From Labia minor (lineage: Eukaryota > Arthropoda > Insecta > Dermaptera > Spongiphoridae): a stretch of 64,000 nucleotides of DNA. How positions within the stretch are numbered: position 1 is the stretch's first letter; every line of letters begins with the position of its first letter. The notes below the pieces were generated by a model. The model saw only the letters and a program-made list of their open reading frames with translations. It was not told the origin of the DNA and did not search any database. Location: positions 33,426,611 to 33,490,610 of the forward strand of contig OY720345.1 of NCBI GenBank assembly GCA_963082975.1, in the 5' to 3' direction. The position numbers and the translations under genes are program-made. Below are positions 47,640-58,452 of the stretch, piece by piece.

Positions 47640-48612
47640 AAGTTTCTACATTTATAATTATTCATAGTTTATATGTATTATTAAATTTATGGATATATTA
47701 TGTTATATTATGTTATGTGAAACTCAAAAGCCAAACCGATTAACTCCAATTTTTAAAATTTTGCTAATAATGTAATGTAATGTAATTTAAGGTAATCTGC
47801 AACATATGAAGTGAATAATGAACTTGATAATCTTAATATTGCAATGCAATATACATTTTTCTGTAATCAATAAACCTGAATTTTCTAAAAGTTGTGAACT
47901 TTTTGCTTCCTCAGTTTGTTTAAATGTGGAGTTAATCGCTTTGGCTTCTGAGTGACACATATATACAAACATACCATTTTCCTAGTATAATGTGATAAGA
48001 TATTTTTTAATATAATGTTTTTTTTTTACTTTTAAATTATTATATAATATAATTAAGACTATTTTAAATGTTGCAATATATTTTTTTTTCATTTGTTAAT
48101 TCATGAATTTGTTTCAGATTCGTTCTCTTCAAAGTTTATCTGCGAATCTGTCTCTAAAAGTAATATCTGAAGCTAATTGTGAGTTGGTTGGCGTAGCGCT
48201 TTTTATTTTAATGACAAGAAACGATAAATCAATTACGAACAATTTTAACAATAAAAGAAAGTGTATAATAATTGATCTTTTGAAAAAAGTTTCTGGTAAT
48301 ATTTGGGATTATATTCCAAAACAATTCGACAAAGCGGCAGATTTCTCTGTACTTTCAATAGCCAAGAAATATCATAATCAAGGCATTGCTACAGTTCTTA
48401 TGAAAGAAGTTAAAGAGCATTTAAAAAAACAAGGAATTGATGTATTGATTGTAGAATGTTCCAGTGAGTTTACAGCAAAACTTTGTGAAAAAGAGAAAAT
48501 GAATTTTATTTCTAGTTTTCCATATAATGAATATCGTAACGATGATGGTGATTTTGTGTTTGTTCCTGAACCTCCTCATACTCATTTAAAAGTTTATTAT
48601 CAAATTCTGTAA
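44253..48612 (+). CDS. arylalkylamine N-acetyltransferase-like protein (GNAT fold), 2 exons
   Basis: Probable acetyl-CoA-dependent N-acetyltransferase of the insect AANAT type, the family that acetylates dopamine, serotonin and similar amines in cuticle and nerve; the substrate cannot be read from sequence. Exon 1 is 44253-44405 (51 codons, MSPSGFKIIPATIEDR), donor GTACCT; exon 2 is 48118-48612, after the acceptor TTTGTTTCAG. The junction is phase 0. The protein is 215 aa, near the family's usual size, with no signal peptide. Exon 2 shows the GNAT core: a strand around ELVGVALF, then FSVLSIAKKYHNQGIATVLM, where HNQGIA fills the acetyl-CoA loop (a His stands at the usual Arg/Gln position), and the typical end PPHTHLKVYYQIL. 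The 3.7-kb intron contains one HINE-B and nested HINE-A elements. A longer open frame starting at 48103 includes intron sequence and is not the real start. ATTAAA lies about 20 bases past the stop. Confidence 0.85.
44871..45480 (-). mobile_element. HINE-B copy in the AANAT-like intron
   Basis: Both ends recognisable: decayed hairpin AATCTGGAGTGTGTCTC at the left and GATTTCTCCAGTGATAGTAT (minus) at the right, with an (AC)n core near 45330-45360. Confidence 0.75.
45651..46938 (+). mobile_element. HINE-A inserted into another HINE-A
   Basis: Outer element: 45651-45983 and 46641-46938. Inner full-length element: about 45984-46644, between the outer's T-run after GAGGAGA and ATATATCACC. The inner has (GTCC/GTCT)n at 46105-46162; TGACGTCA pairs occur at 46439/46458 and 46726/46746. 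Confidence 0.85.
46939..48117. other. remaining AANAT-like intron
   Basis: AT-rich; a (TA)n tract at 47602-47636; no other feature recognised. The polypyrimidine tract and acceptor lie at 48080-48117. Confidence 0.5.
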
Positions 48613-48670
48613 TTGAATTATAATTTGATTTTCATTAAAAAAGCTAATAAGTATTAACTATTTACTATAT

Positions 48671-48742
48671 TATTATCAGATTTATCCGGGATATAATCAC
48701 GTATTTTTGTGAAAAAACATTTTCCGGATAAATCTGATAATA
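48671..48742. repeat. 72-bp perfect-arm hairpin after the AANAT-like stop
   Basis: TATTATCAGATTTATCCGG (48671-48689) pairs perfectly with CCGGATAAATCTGATAATA (48724-48742), loop 34 bases. Could be a miniature foldback element. Confidence 0.7.
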
Positions 48743-48944
48743 ATAATAATAAAATTCACGGAAATCTAAACCAACATATATTTACTATAAATATATATAT
48801 ATATATATACAGATAAAGTGTTCCTTGAAATTAATTGTCACAAAAGATATATTGATGCCATAATTATAAAAAAAAATATTTTTTCTTTTCTTTTAATATA
48901 TTTTTGTAAAATATTTATATTACAACATTTGTTCAAAAAGTATC

Positions 48945-49255
48945 GATCCTATGGTCGAAAAAATATTGTTATTGATTTGAACGAAATATAATATAAGTCA
49001 AAGTAGTTTCTTTGTTAATCAACTAACTTCTCCTAGTGTTTTCTTTTTGGAACGCATAGTTTGGTTTGGTGTAGAGGGGGGAGGGTGAATTAATATGATG
49101 TCTTTTCTAGACTCAATTAGGATCTTTTTTAAAGTGGGAAATAGTAAATATTCACAGGAAGTAGGCGAGTAGGGAGCCTCACAAATAACATGAATTTGTT
49201 TAGCAATGAAAGCCTGAACTAAATAAAAAGATTGGGCCTTATCATGGTGGAGTCA
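48945..49255 (-). pseudogene. mariner transposase C-terminal relic
   Basis: The minus strand reads LVQAFIAKQIHVI, EAPYSPTSCEYLLFPTLKK and later IGSILFEQ. In SPDLAPCDFFLFP-type sequences the third catalytic Asp is expected where Glu stands here. Stops present, no TIRs found. Confidence 0.65.
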
Positions 49256-49259
49256 TATA

Positions 49260-50948
49260 CATATAAATATCATGAAGGCGATGAAGTAGATAGATAGTAC
49301 TGATAGTACTCATTTATGACTCAAGAAGCAATGGGGGTACGATAACTGCAAAGTAGCCAGACCGGCAGCAGGTCTAAATTACACACATTCATTCAACCCC
49401 AAATACCAACACTAACTCTTGGTCACACAGACTAAGACCTTGAATCAGGAAATTCTATCCTCAAAATACTCTTAAAAACAACCCAAAAATAATTTTTCAT
49501 AATGAAAACTGGAGATTTGGACTGCCTGAATTATCTGTTTCTCTGTTACCAGCACCAAGTTTGGAATGCCTTTCATTGGAATATCCGTAGAGCTTCAACT
49601 AAAACCACATCCACTCCCTGTTGTCCGTCTATTTGGGGAGACTTTGAGAGGCGTATATGTGAAATGGTAATAGCTTAATATTGTGCTCACCTCGAATCCT
49701 ATCTGATTACGAACGATTGCTGATGTATGTCAATTGATTTTTGAATATCCTGTTACTGTGTACTCTATTTGGAGTAATATTCTAAACTCTTCAAATATTA
49801 TGTATTCATAAAAAAGTAAGCTGATAAAAAAAATATTTCATAAATATACTAAATCTACAAGTGATTATTCTATAGTGAGAGAATTTATACAAAAATTTGT
49901 ATAGATGCAGAGGGTGTTTTCTCCGAAAGGGTATCTTATGCAGTAAATTTCGATCTTTCAACACCTTATCAGAAAACATCGCACACTCCAAAACACAATT
50001 TTAGTTTTTACTATAATTTGTTACGACAAATTTTTTAAGACAAAAAACAACGGTCGAAAAATATAAAAATAAACGGAGGTATGATCACCCTAACATAAAG
50101 CTACCCCCAAAATTCTATTTTATTTGAAATTATAGCAAAATCAGAATTATATTAATATAAATATTTTAATTTGTTTTGATTTTTACTTAATTAATGAAAG
50201 TAATCATATGTCAATAAATATAAACATCAAAACAGTATTCAAGTGTCTTCAGAAAACATTATCTGATAAAGCAAGTACAAAATATTTAATTTTAACATAA
50301 AACTTGTTGATAAATTTCGATATTTCTTTCAATAACCGAAGGGGCTGAAAGGAATCGGATGACGTTTAAATTATTTATATCTGTTAATTTGTTTTTTGTT
50401 ACTAAAATAGTTCTTAGCCTTAGAAATATCTCTAGATAATAAATAGATATAACACAAAATTGTATTTTGTTTTTATATATATTTTATACATATATTGTCT
50501 TAATTTTATTCTTTCTTACGAAACGGTTGCAAGAAATATGAATAAAAGTTGTAGACAATGATGGAATATAAATATATTTTGGTTAATATATATTGTACAA
50601 GTTTTTCTGAATAAATTCCTTTTTAAATTGAAAAAATGATCAGAATATATGCAAGTACCTAATATTTATTTTTATCTTTTTATTTAATATATTTAATTTT
50701 ATTATAAATTATAACTAATTATCAATGACTGAAAATTTTACTACTTAATTTTTTGGTTACATTTATAAAATATAATAGCAATTTTTGTATTTAGTAAGCA
50801 GTTTTTTTATTATAAATAAACTTAAAATTTATAAAAAATAAATAAAATATTTTTTGAAAAGGAAAATTATGAAAAAACTTTGAGATTATTAAATTTTCTC
50901 GTAATTTTCTTTTAAAAATTATATGAAATTAAAATCAAAATATAAATT
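49260..50948. other. intergenic between the AANAT-like gene and the ten-exon gene
   Basis: A GC-richer patch at 49360-49680 may be an old repeat but gives no readable protein. Otherwise AT-rich. Confidence 0.4.
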
Positions 50949-53900
50949 ATGGATTCAAAGTTAGTATTAAATCATTTTGATGTTTAGTCATTTAAATTAT
51001 ATTTAATCATTACAAATAACATTTTAATTTTTCTTTAATTTAATTTTGTTTTGGTGCAAAAATAATTTTTCAATATTAATTAAATGAAAATATCTCGTAA
51101 AATAAATTTTATAAAATGATAATAAGAAACAATTTGATGGAAAAAATCTATAGTAAACTTAATCTAAGTTGACTATACTATAGTCAACTTAGATTATTCT
51201 ATTAATTTCATTTACAACTAAAATACCATCTGCTATAATGGAAAAAAATTGCATGAGTTTTTAAAATATATTAAGAAAAAAACACATATTTCATAATTTC
51301 CCGACTTGTTTCTTACGAATTTACCAAAAATTATTATTCGACTAACTATAATTATTTATTTTGTCAAAAGGGATGAATTTGGTACTAGAATACCCAAAGA
51401 ATCAATATATATGCTAAATGATGCTTCATGTAATTTGCACAAGAGTAAGATTGATTGTGGACATATTAAAGTTAACAAAACCGTTCACCCAAAATATAAT
51501 TGTTACCTTGCTCTGCAACCTGAAACAAAGTAATTGAAAAAAAAAATTTTAAAATTTTTTATATAGGGTAAAGCATACAGTCGTTGGCCCCCTTAAGCAA
51601 CTCCTAGCAGTCTTTAATGCATATCTGGGAAAATTGCTGAACAATCAAACTAGATTTGCAAAACATAGATACTATGAGCATTTTGATGAATAAAAAAAAA
51701 TCATTTTCTCATGACACACATTTTCAATAAGCACTTTTAAAAAAAAAATCCCAAAAAATACAGTTATTGGCCCCCTGTTATAGTTATTGGCCTAGGTATT
51801 CTATAGTGATTATACAACCACACAACAAACGATAACATAACCATAGATAATAGCGCAATTTTTAAAATAAAAATCTCTCATTATTTGTGTTTTAGTGATA
51901 GGGGGCCAACGACTGTATACTTTACCCTATATATGGACTAAAGGAAAATTTTTATATTTATTTTTACTTACCTATTATATTCAATAGTCGTTTTCATTAA
52001 CATTTCATAATTAAAAAATGCATTTAAATTAAATATTTTATTTAGATAAATTATATAGATAAATTATTTTGTTTTGTTTTTTGATTATTAAAAATATTTA
52101 TCGGTTTATTTCTATAATTTATAAATTTATAATTTTATTTATATAAAATTTGTTCTACAAATGATAGTTTCAAAAGTATATATTTGAATTTAATTAGTTG
52201 CTGATAATAATAGGTTTTAAAGAACAAATTGAAAAGTATTTTTTAAAAAATAAACATTTTAAAGATTAACTATAACAGGGGTCGGCAACCATTTTCAATA
52301 GTCGGGCACATTACTGAAATAATATAACAGGGGTGAGCACACTTGGTGATACTTAGAGCCATATTGAAAAAAAAATCGAAAATGTTTAAGAGCCTGTTTG
52401 CGAAAACGTTTTACTTTTTTTTTAGGGCCTTATTGAAAAATAAAAAATGTTACCTTTTTTTGTGTCATGACTTTAAATTAATATTATACTTAGTAATATT
52501 TTAATACTTAGTAATTTGAATGCGGGCACTTGAAAATGGCTTCGCTGGCACCAGGTTGCCGCCACCTGAACTATAGCAGTAGAAAGTTCCATAATATTTA
52601 ATTTTATTTGTAAAATTATTTAATTGTTTATTTATTTATTTATATTAAAATATAAAGCCCAAAAATTTATTTAATTTATGAAATGAGTTTACAGTTTTTC
52701 CGAATACATTAAGAGTGATACTACATCAAAGCGTAATTTATATGCCAAAAATCTATTTCGCCCAAGTAGTGAACTATCAAAATGTTTTGATAGTAGGAAA
52801 CCAAAAATTGAACAATACAACATGGAATATGCATCGTAAGTAAATAAACTTACAAGAAATTATCGTTTTTTTACTAATTTTTAAATAAACAAAAAATTAT
52901 GTTATTAGAAAAAATATTTCTAAGTTAAAAAAAAAAACTAGATTCTAAATAATAATGTTTTTGTTAAAATAATTAACCATATGAATGTATAGTGACAGAA
53001 AAAACTAAACGCTGATGTTGTGGCAATCAACCGATTGATAACGAGGATTTTCATTTCCGGACAAAGGCGGCAGCCTGGCGTTTACTTTTTTCCGTCAGAG
53101 TACCTATATTTATTACCATGATGGTGTTAACATGAAAATACATGCCTCCAACAGTCTATCTATCTTCTAAGTTATGATATTATATTCTCACTTTTTCTTT
53201 TATCTTCCTATCATATTCTTGATTTATTCAAGTCGTTTTCCTATTGGTTTTCTTTCAAACAAGCTTTGCTCATCTTTCCTCTATCATTTAAGCCAGATAA
53301 TCGGATTTTAGAACTGTTTGAAGATACATAATGCTCACGAAACTTCTCGTTTAACCCTCCATTACTTCTTCTGTTTCTATTAGCTAAAATATTTGATCAA
53401 TTGTTGACCGATTTAGACTGAATCTGCATTGATATTGTTCTGACCATAATTTTAATAAAATAATTTCCGATAACAATGTCTGACAATTTACAAGTAGGTT
53501 TTGCAATCTATTCTGTAACATTCTTTTAAGAGGGATAATTCTATTACACCACTATCCATAAATATGTAAATACTTTTGACATTGTGTCCAAGAATTAAAT
53601 AGAAAACACAGTTTTTAATCTTTAGATAGTTATTTTTACCGATGATAGTAAGGGAGATATTGTTTTCACACCAAATTTCACATGTGGAGATTTTTACATA
53701 TCTTAACAGAAAAAAGTATTTTTAGCATGATCTCTGTCAGTCCGTCCGTCCGTATAGATGTGTACAGCCTGAACGGCTCAACGGATTTTGATGAAATTTG
53801 GTATATTTACTTAATGCATCAGTAGGATGAATTGATCAACTTTTGGTGTATATCCGGAAACCGGAAGTGGTAGAATTAGCGATCGACGATAGGAAGGGAA

Positions 53901-56900
53901 GGGTTATTTTCACACCAAATTTCACATGAGGGGATTTTTTACATATCTCCACGAATCATGCACTTTGTATTGGTTTTATCCTTGGGAAAAATCATCTTCA
54001 TTAGGTTTTTTAATTTAAAATTATATGACGTCACCCAGCTCTTCATGACGTCACAGCCTCATTATTATGATCCCGGGAAAGATCACGGGCAACGCCGGTT
54101 ACTTCAGCTATATATTATAAATAAAATAAAATTAAAAATATTTATGTTATATCCATATCTGTTTTTTATTGCATTAATTACATACATACATACATTTAAA
54201 TTATTTGAAATTGTTTCTGGATCTGGAAATTATTTTATTTCAAACCGTCGGTCGGTTCTGTGCCTGGTCACATGTCAACTTATTTCATTGAATAATAAAG
54301 TACATAGAAAACAATCATACAAAAGGATTCCACATTACATCTTTTCCCGGTATACTTTTAAAATTTCTCTATTATATTACATATTTATCTCTTATCGGTT
54401 CACCTCAAATCGCTTCTACTGTGTTTATAGTTTATAGACCCTTTTATTTAATTTTACTCTCTATTATTAAATAATTTTTACAAAATATACTCATATTCAC
54501 ATATAATATCAAATTAATATTATAATCACTTCTATCTATCTAACTCTCAGGCTCTACGGAACTCGAAAGTTCTTGGCCGCAGCAACCACACTTCTCCGAG
54601 TACCCCTATTCTTAGCCACAACCCTCTAATCCCTACATTATCTTTACTTACTAGATTATCCACCCACCGCGTTCTTGGTCTTCCAAGCGAACGTTTCCAA
54701 ATGGGTCTCCAATATATTTTTCGCCATTCTTTCCTCTCCCATTCTAGCCACGGGTCCTGCCCATCGCAGCCTTCTTAATTGAATAACCCTAACTATGTCT
54801 GGAGATGAATAGAGGTCATGTAATTCCTCGTTATGCAGTCCTCGCCATTGCCCGGTGACCTCATCTTTCTTTGGCCCATAAAGGCCTATTCTCAAATACT
54901 CTAAATCTACTCTCGTCTCCTAAGGTCATAGACCATGCCTCAAACCCATATAATACAACCGGCAAAATAATGGTTTTATATATTTTAATTTTTATACCCT
55001 TTGATAATAATTTTTACGCGATAAGCCCCTTTACTGCATTTTTAAATTCTTCTCGAATATCATTATTATTCGGTGATTACAGAACATAAATTTTTCTACA
55101 TTTTCATATATTAAAATCACTTATTCTAATTAATTATACTTCTATTTGAACGTGTATTTAAAATCAATAATAATTTTATAGAAATTTTGAAAAAGGTTTT
55201 CTATATATATATATTAATAATAGTTTTATTATATTAATTAGGAATCCACGACAACCATTTAGGATTTTGGATGAAAATGAACAAAGAGAAAAAGAGAAAA
55301 TTAAAGCATTTTATTCATGCCCTAATGAGCAGATGCATGAATTAAAGAAAATTTCAGGTAATGCTATTATTGAAAAAATACAATTAATAAAATTTGTATT
55401 CATTTACGAAACAAAATCCAAGTCAAAGTGAGGAGGGCAGAGGAGAGGACACTTTCCTCGGGCGCCGTTAATAAATTTTATTAATGGACACAAGTTTCTA
55501 ATTTCTAATAAGAACAATTTACCATTTGAAAAAATATAAAGAAATTAATTGTCAAAAATTAAAAAATAATACAATCCATGAAAATATATTTTTAATAATT
55601 ATTTTTATAAAGTGAAATATTATTATATTACAACATACTATTAAAAAATAAAATACCATTTACTTTTCATGTCAATAAATATTTCAATTAACTAAAAAGT
55701 TGAATTTAAGTACTAACCACACTAATCTCTCTTCAACTTTTAGTTATTCAATAATTAACAATGAACAATTGAAACTTTAGTTTTTATATCTTAATAAAAA
55801 ATGTATTTAAATATATTATTATTATTTTATACCTATATACCTATATATATATATATATATTTATATATTATTATTTATTTTAGAAAAATATAATGAGTCA
55901 AGAAATTTATTCGATAAAATAGAAAAACAAAAAGAAAAACAAAAACAAATGGTTTGTAATCAACATTGATAAATTATTATATAATATATGTAATATTTGA
56001 GAGCAGGTCAATAAGTCTGTGATTTTTTAAAATCTTAAATGAAATGGCAACACTGCTCCTGTCAGCAGGCAACTATTAGCTGTCCCCAGTCGAAATTTGA
56101 AATTTTGGGTCTTATAGTTTTTGTTTGACATTCATTAATAGCAGACTATTTCGTGATTAGAGAAGAAAATAGAAAAAAGAATCCATTGGACACGAATCCC
56201 TCATCCGCTCTATTCTTCGGATTTAGTCCTGAGTGACTATTTCTTGTTTCCAAACCTGAAAAATTGACTCGGAGGAAAGAGATTTGACTCCAACTATGAA
56301 ATCATTTCACAAACAAATCTATTTTGAAGTCCTCGGCAAATCTTATTCTTTGGAAGGGATAAAAAAAATTGAAGAAACTTTGGGCGAAGTGACCTCAAAA
56401 TTTGTTTCATTGGAAAAGGTCACGAACTTATTGACCTGCCCTCGTATATACAAAGATTCAACTATAATTATTGATAAATTCTTTAATAATTAGTAAGGGA
56501 GGTATTGTTTTCACACCAAATTTCACATGTGGAGATTTTTACATATCTCCACGAATCATGCATTTTCTTAACAGAAAACAGTATTTTTAGCATGAAGTCT
56601 GTCCCTCCGTCCGTCCGTCCGTCTGTCCGTCCGTATAGATGTATACAGCCTGAACGGCTCAACGGATTTTGATGAAATTTGGTATATTTACTTAATCAGT
56701 GGGATGAATTGATCAACTTTTGGTGCAAATCCGGAAACCGGAAGTGGTAGTATTAGCGATCGACGATAGGAAGGGAAGGGTTATTTTAACACCAAATTTC
56801 ACATGAGGAGATATTTTATATATCACCACGAATCATGCACTTTGTATTGGTTTTATCCTCGAGAAAAATCATATTTATTAGTTTTTTCTTGATTTAAAAT

Positions 56901-58418
56901 TATATGACGTCATCCAGTCATTCATGACGTCACAGCCTGGTCTTGCATATATATTATAAATAAAATAAAATTAAAAATGTTTATATTTATTATTTATGTA
57001 TCCATATCTGTTTTTTATTACATTAATAGATATATTAAAATTATTTGAAATTGTTTCTGTAGCTGGAAATTAATTTACTTCAAACCGTCGCGTCGGTCGG
57101 TTCGAACCTGGCCACAGGTCAACTTATTTATTACAAAATTATCTTCTCTATCTACAGAAAAACCTTAATATTTTTTATATAATAAAAGAGTAAATAAATT
57201 AAATATTAAAATAAAATAAAATAAATAAATTTGTTTTTCAGATTAATTGTTTATTAATGCATCTTTTATAAATACACCTTTTTGTATTATATAGGTTTAT
57301 AAATATATCTATGTATATATAAGTATATTATTTTTTTTTAGGAATTTAATAAAGTTCGTCATATTTGTGCTGATAAAAATGATGATGATGTTGTTTCCTT
57401 AAAAAGTGATACGTGCAGATCTCCTACTCCACCATGTCTACCAGTAAATATATTAATTAATTGATTAAATTATAGATAGATTAGTGTAAATAAGAATACA
57501 TATTTTCAATTATTTAATATAAAATTTATATTATATTTAATAAAATTACTCCATCAGAAGTATAACAATATTATTTGAATATTTTAATCCAAAATATTAC
57601 ATTATACTTATAATTAATCATATTTTTAATTTTAAGTATATACTTTAATAAATACATCATATATATTTATATTTGGAATAGATTAGAGTTTCTACTTCTT
57701 GCTCCAAATGTAACCGTCCAAGTTTCTTAGAAGAAGACCTTCCTTTGGCAATTTGTTTAAATGGTTTAGAAACCCCAATTCCAACAGACGTATATTTTAG
57801 TGGAACAGGTATGTGTTTCAAAAAAACATTATAAAATATAAATCAGATTAAATTTTAATAATATTTAAAATTTTAAGGATCTCCAATGATACCTCCTTGT
57901 TATATCCCATGTATTTGCCCACCTGTTGGTAAGTTCATTTTTATGTTAATTTATTTTTATATTTATTACAATTTGAAAAGAATAAAACATTAATTATATA
58001 TGGCCAGGTAAAAATAAGGTTTATTAATTAAATATATTTTTTATAAATAAATTTAATTAAAAAATGTAATTATATGAGCCGTTTATTTTGAAAGTGGCCT
58101 ATCTTCATTTATCTTCAAATCGAGATATTTAAGGGTTTGCGTTTCAATGAATTTAAAAATATACGTTTAGGATCCTAATGAGTCATACTGCTTAAGTGTA
58201 TCTAAGGTTGTTAAATTTATAGTTTCCATTAAAATAGTGACAATTATTAACTAAATAATTTGCCTTTTCTTATCAAGAATGGAGTTAGACCACTTTCAAA
58301 ATTAACATCCAGATTCATTATAAAATTGAAGGTGCCCAAGTCCATTCAACATAATTTAAGATGCCTCAAATTGAAAAAAACAATACTGAATTTATCTTAT
58401 ATATCTTTAAAACACTTA

Positions 58419-58452
<34 letters not shown>

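Noticed and set aside
54656..54895. 79-aa frame as a host gene
   Set aside because: It is the RTE-like reverse-transcriptase C-terminus also found in several Helitrons of the window.
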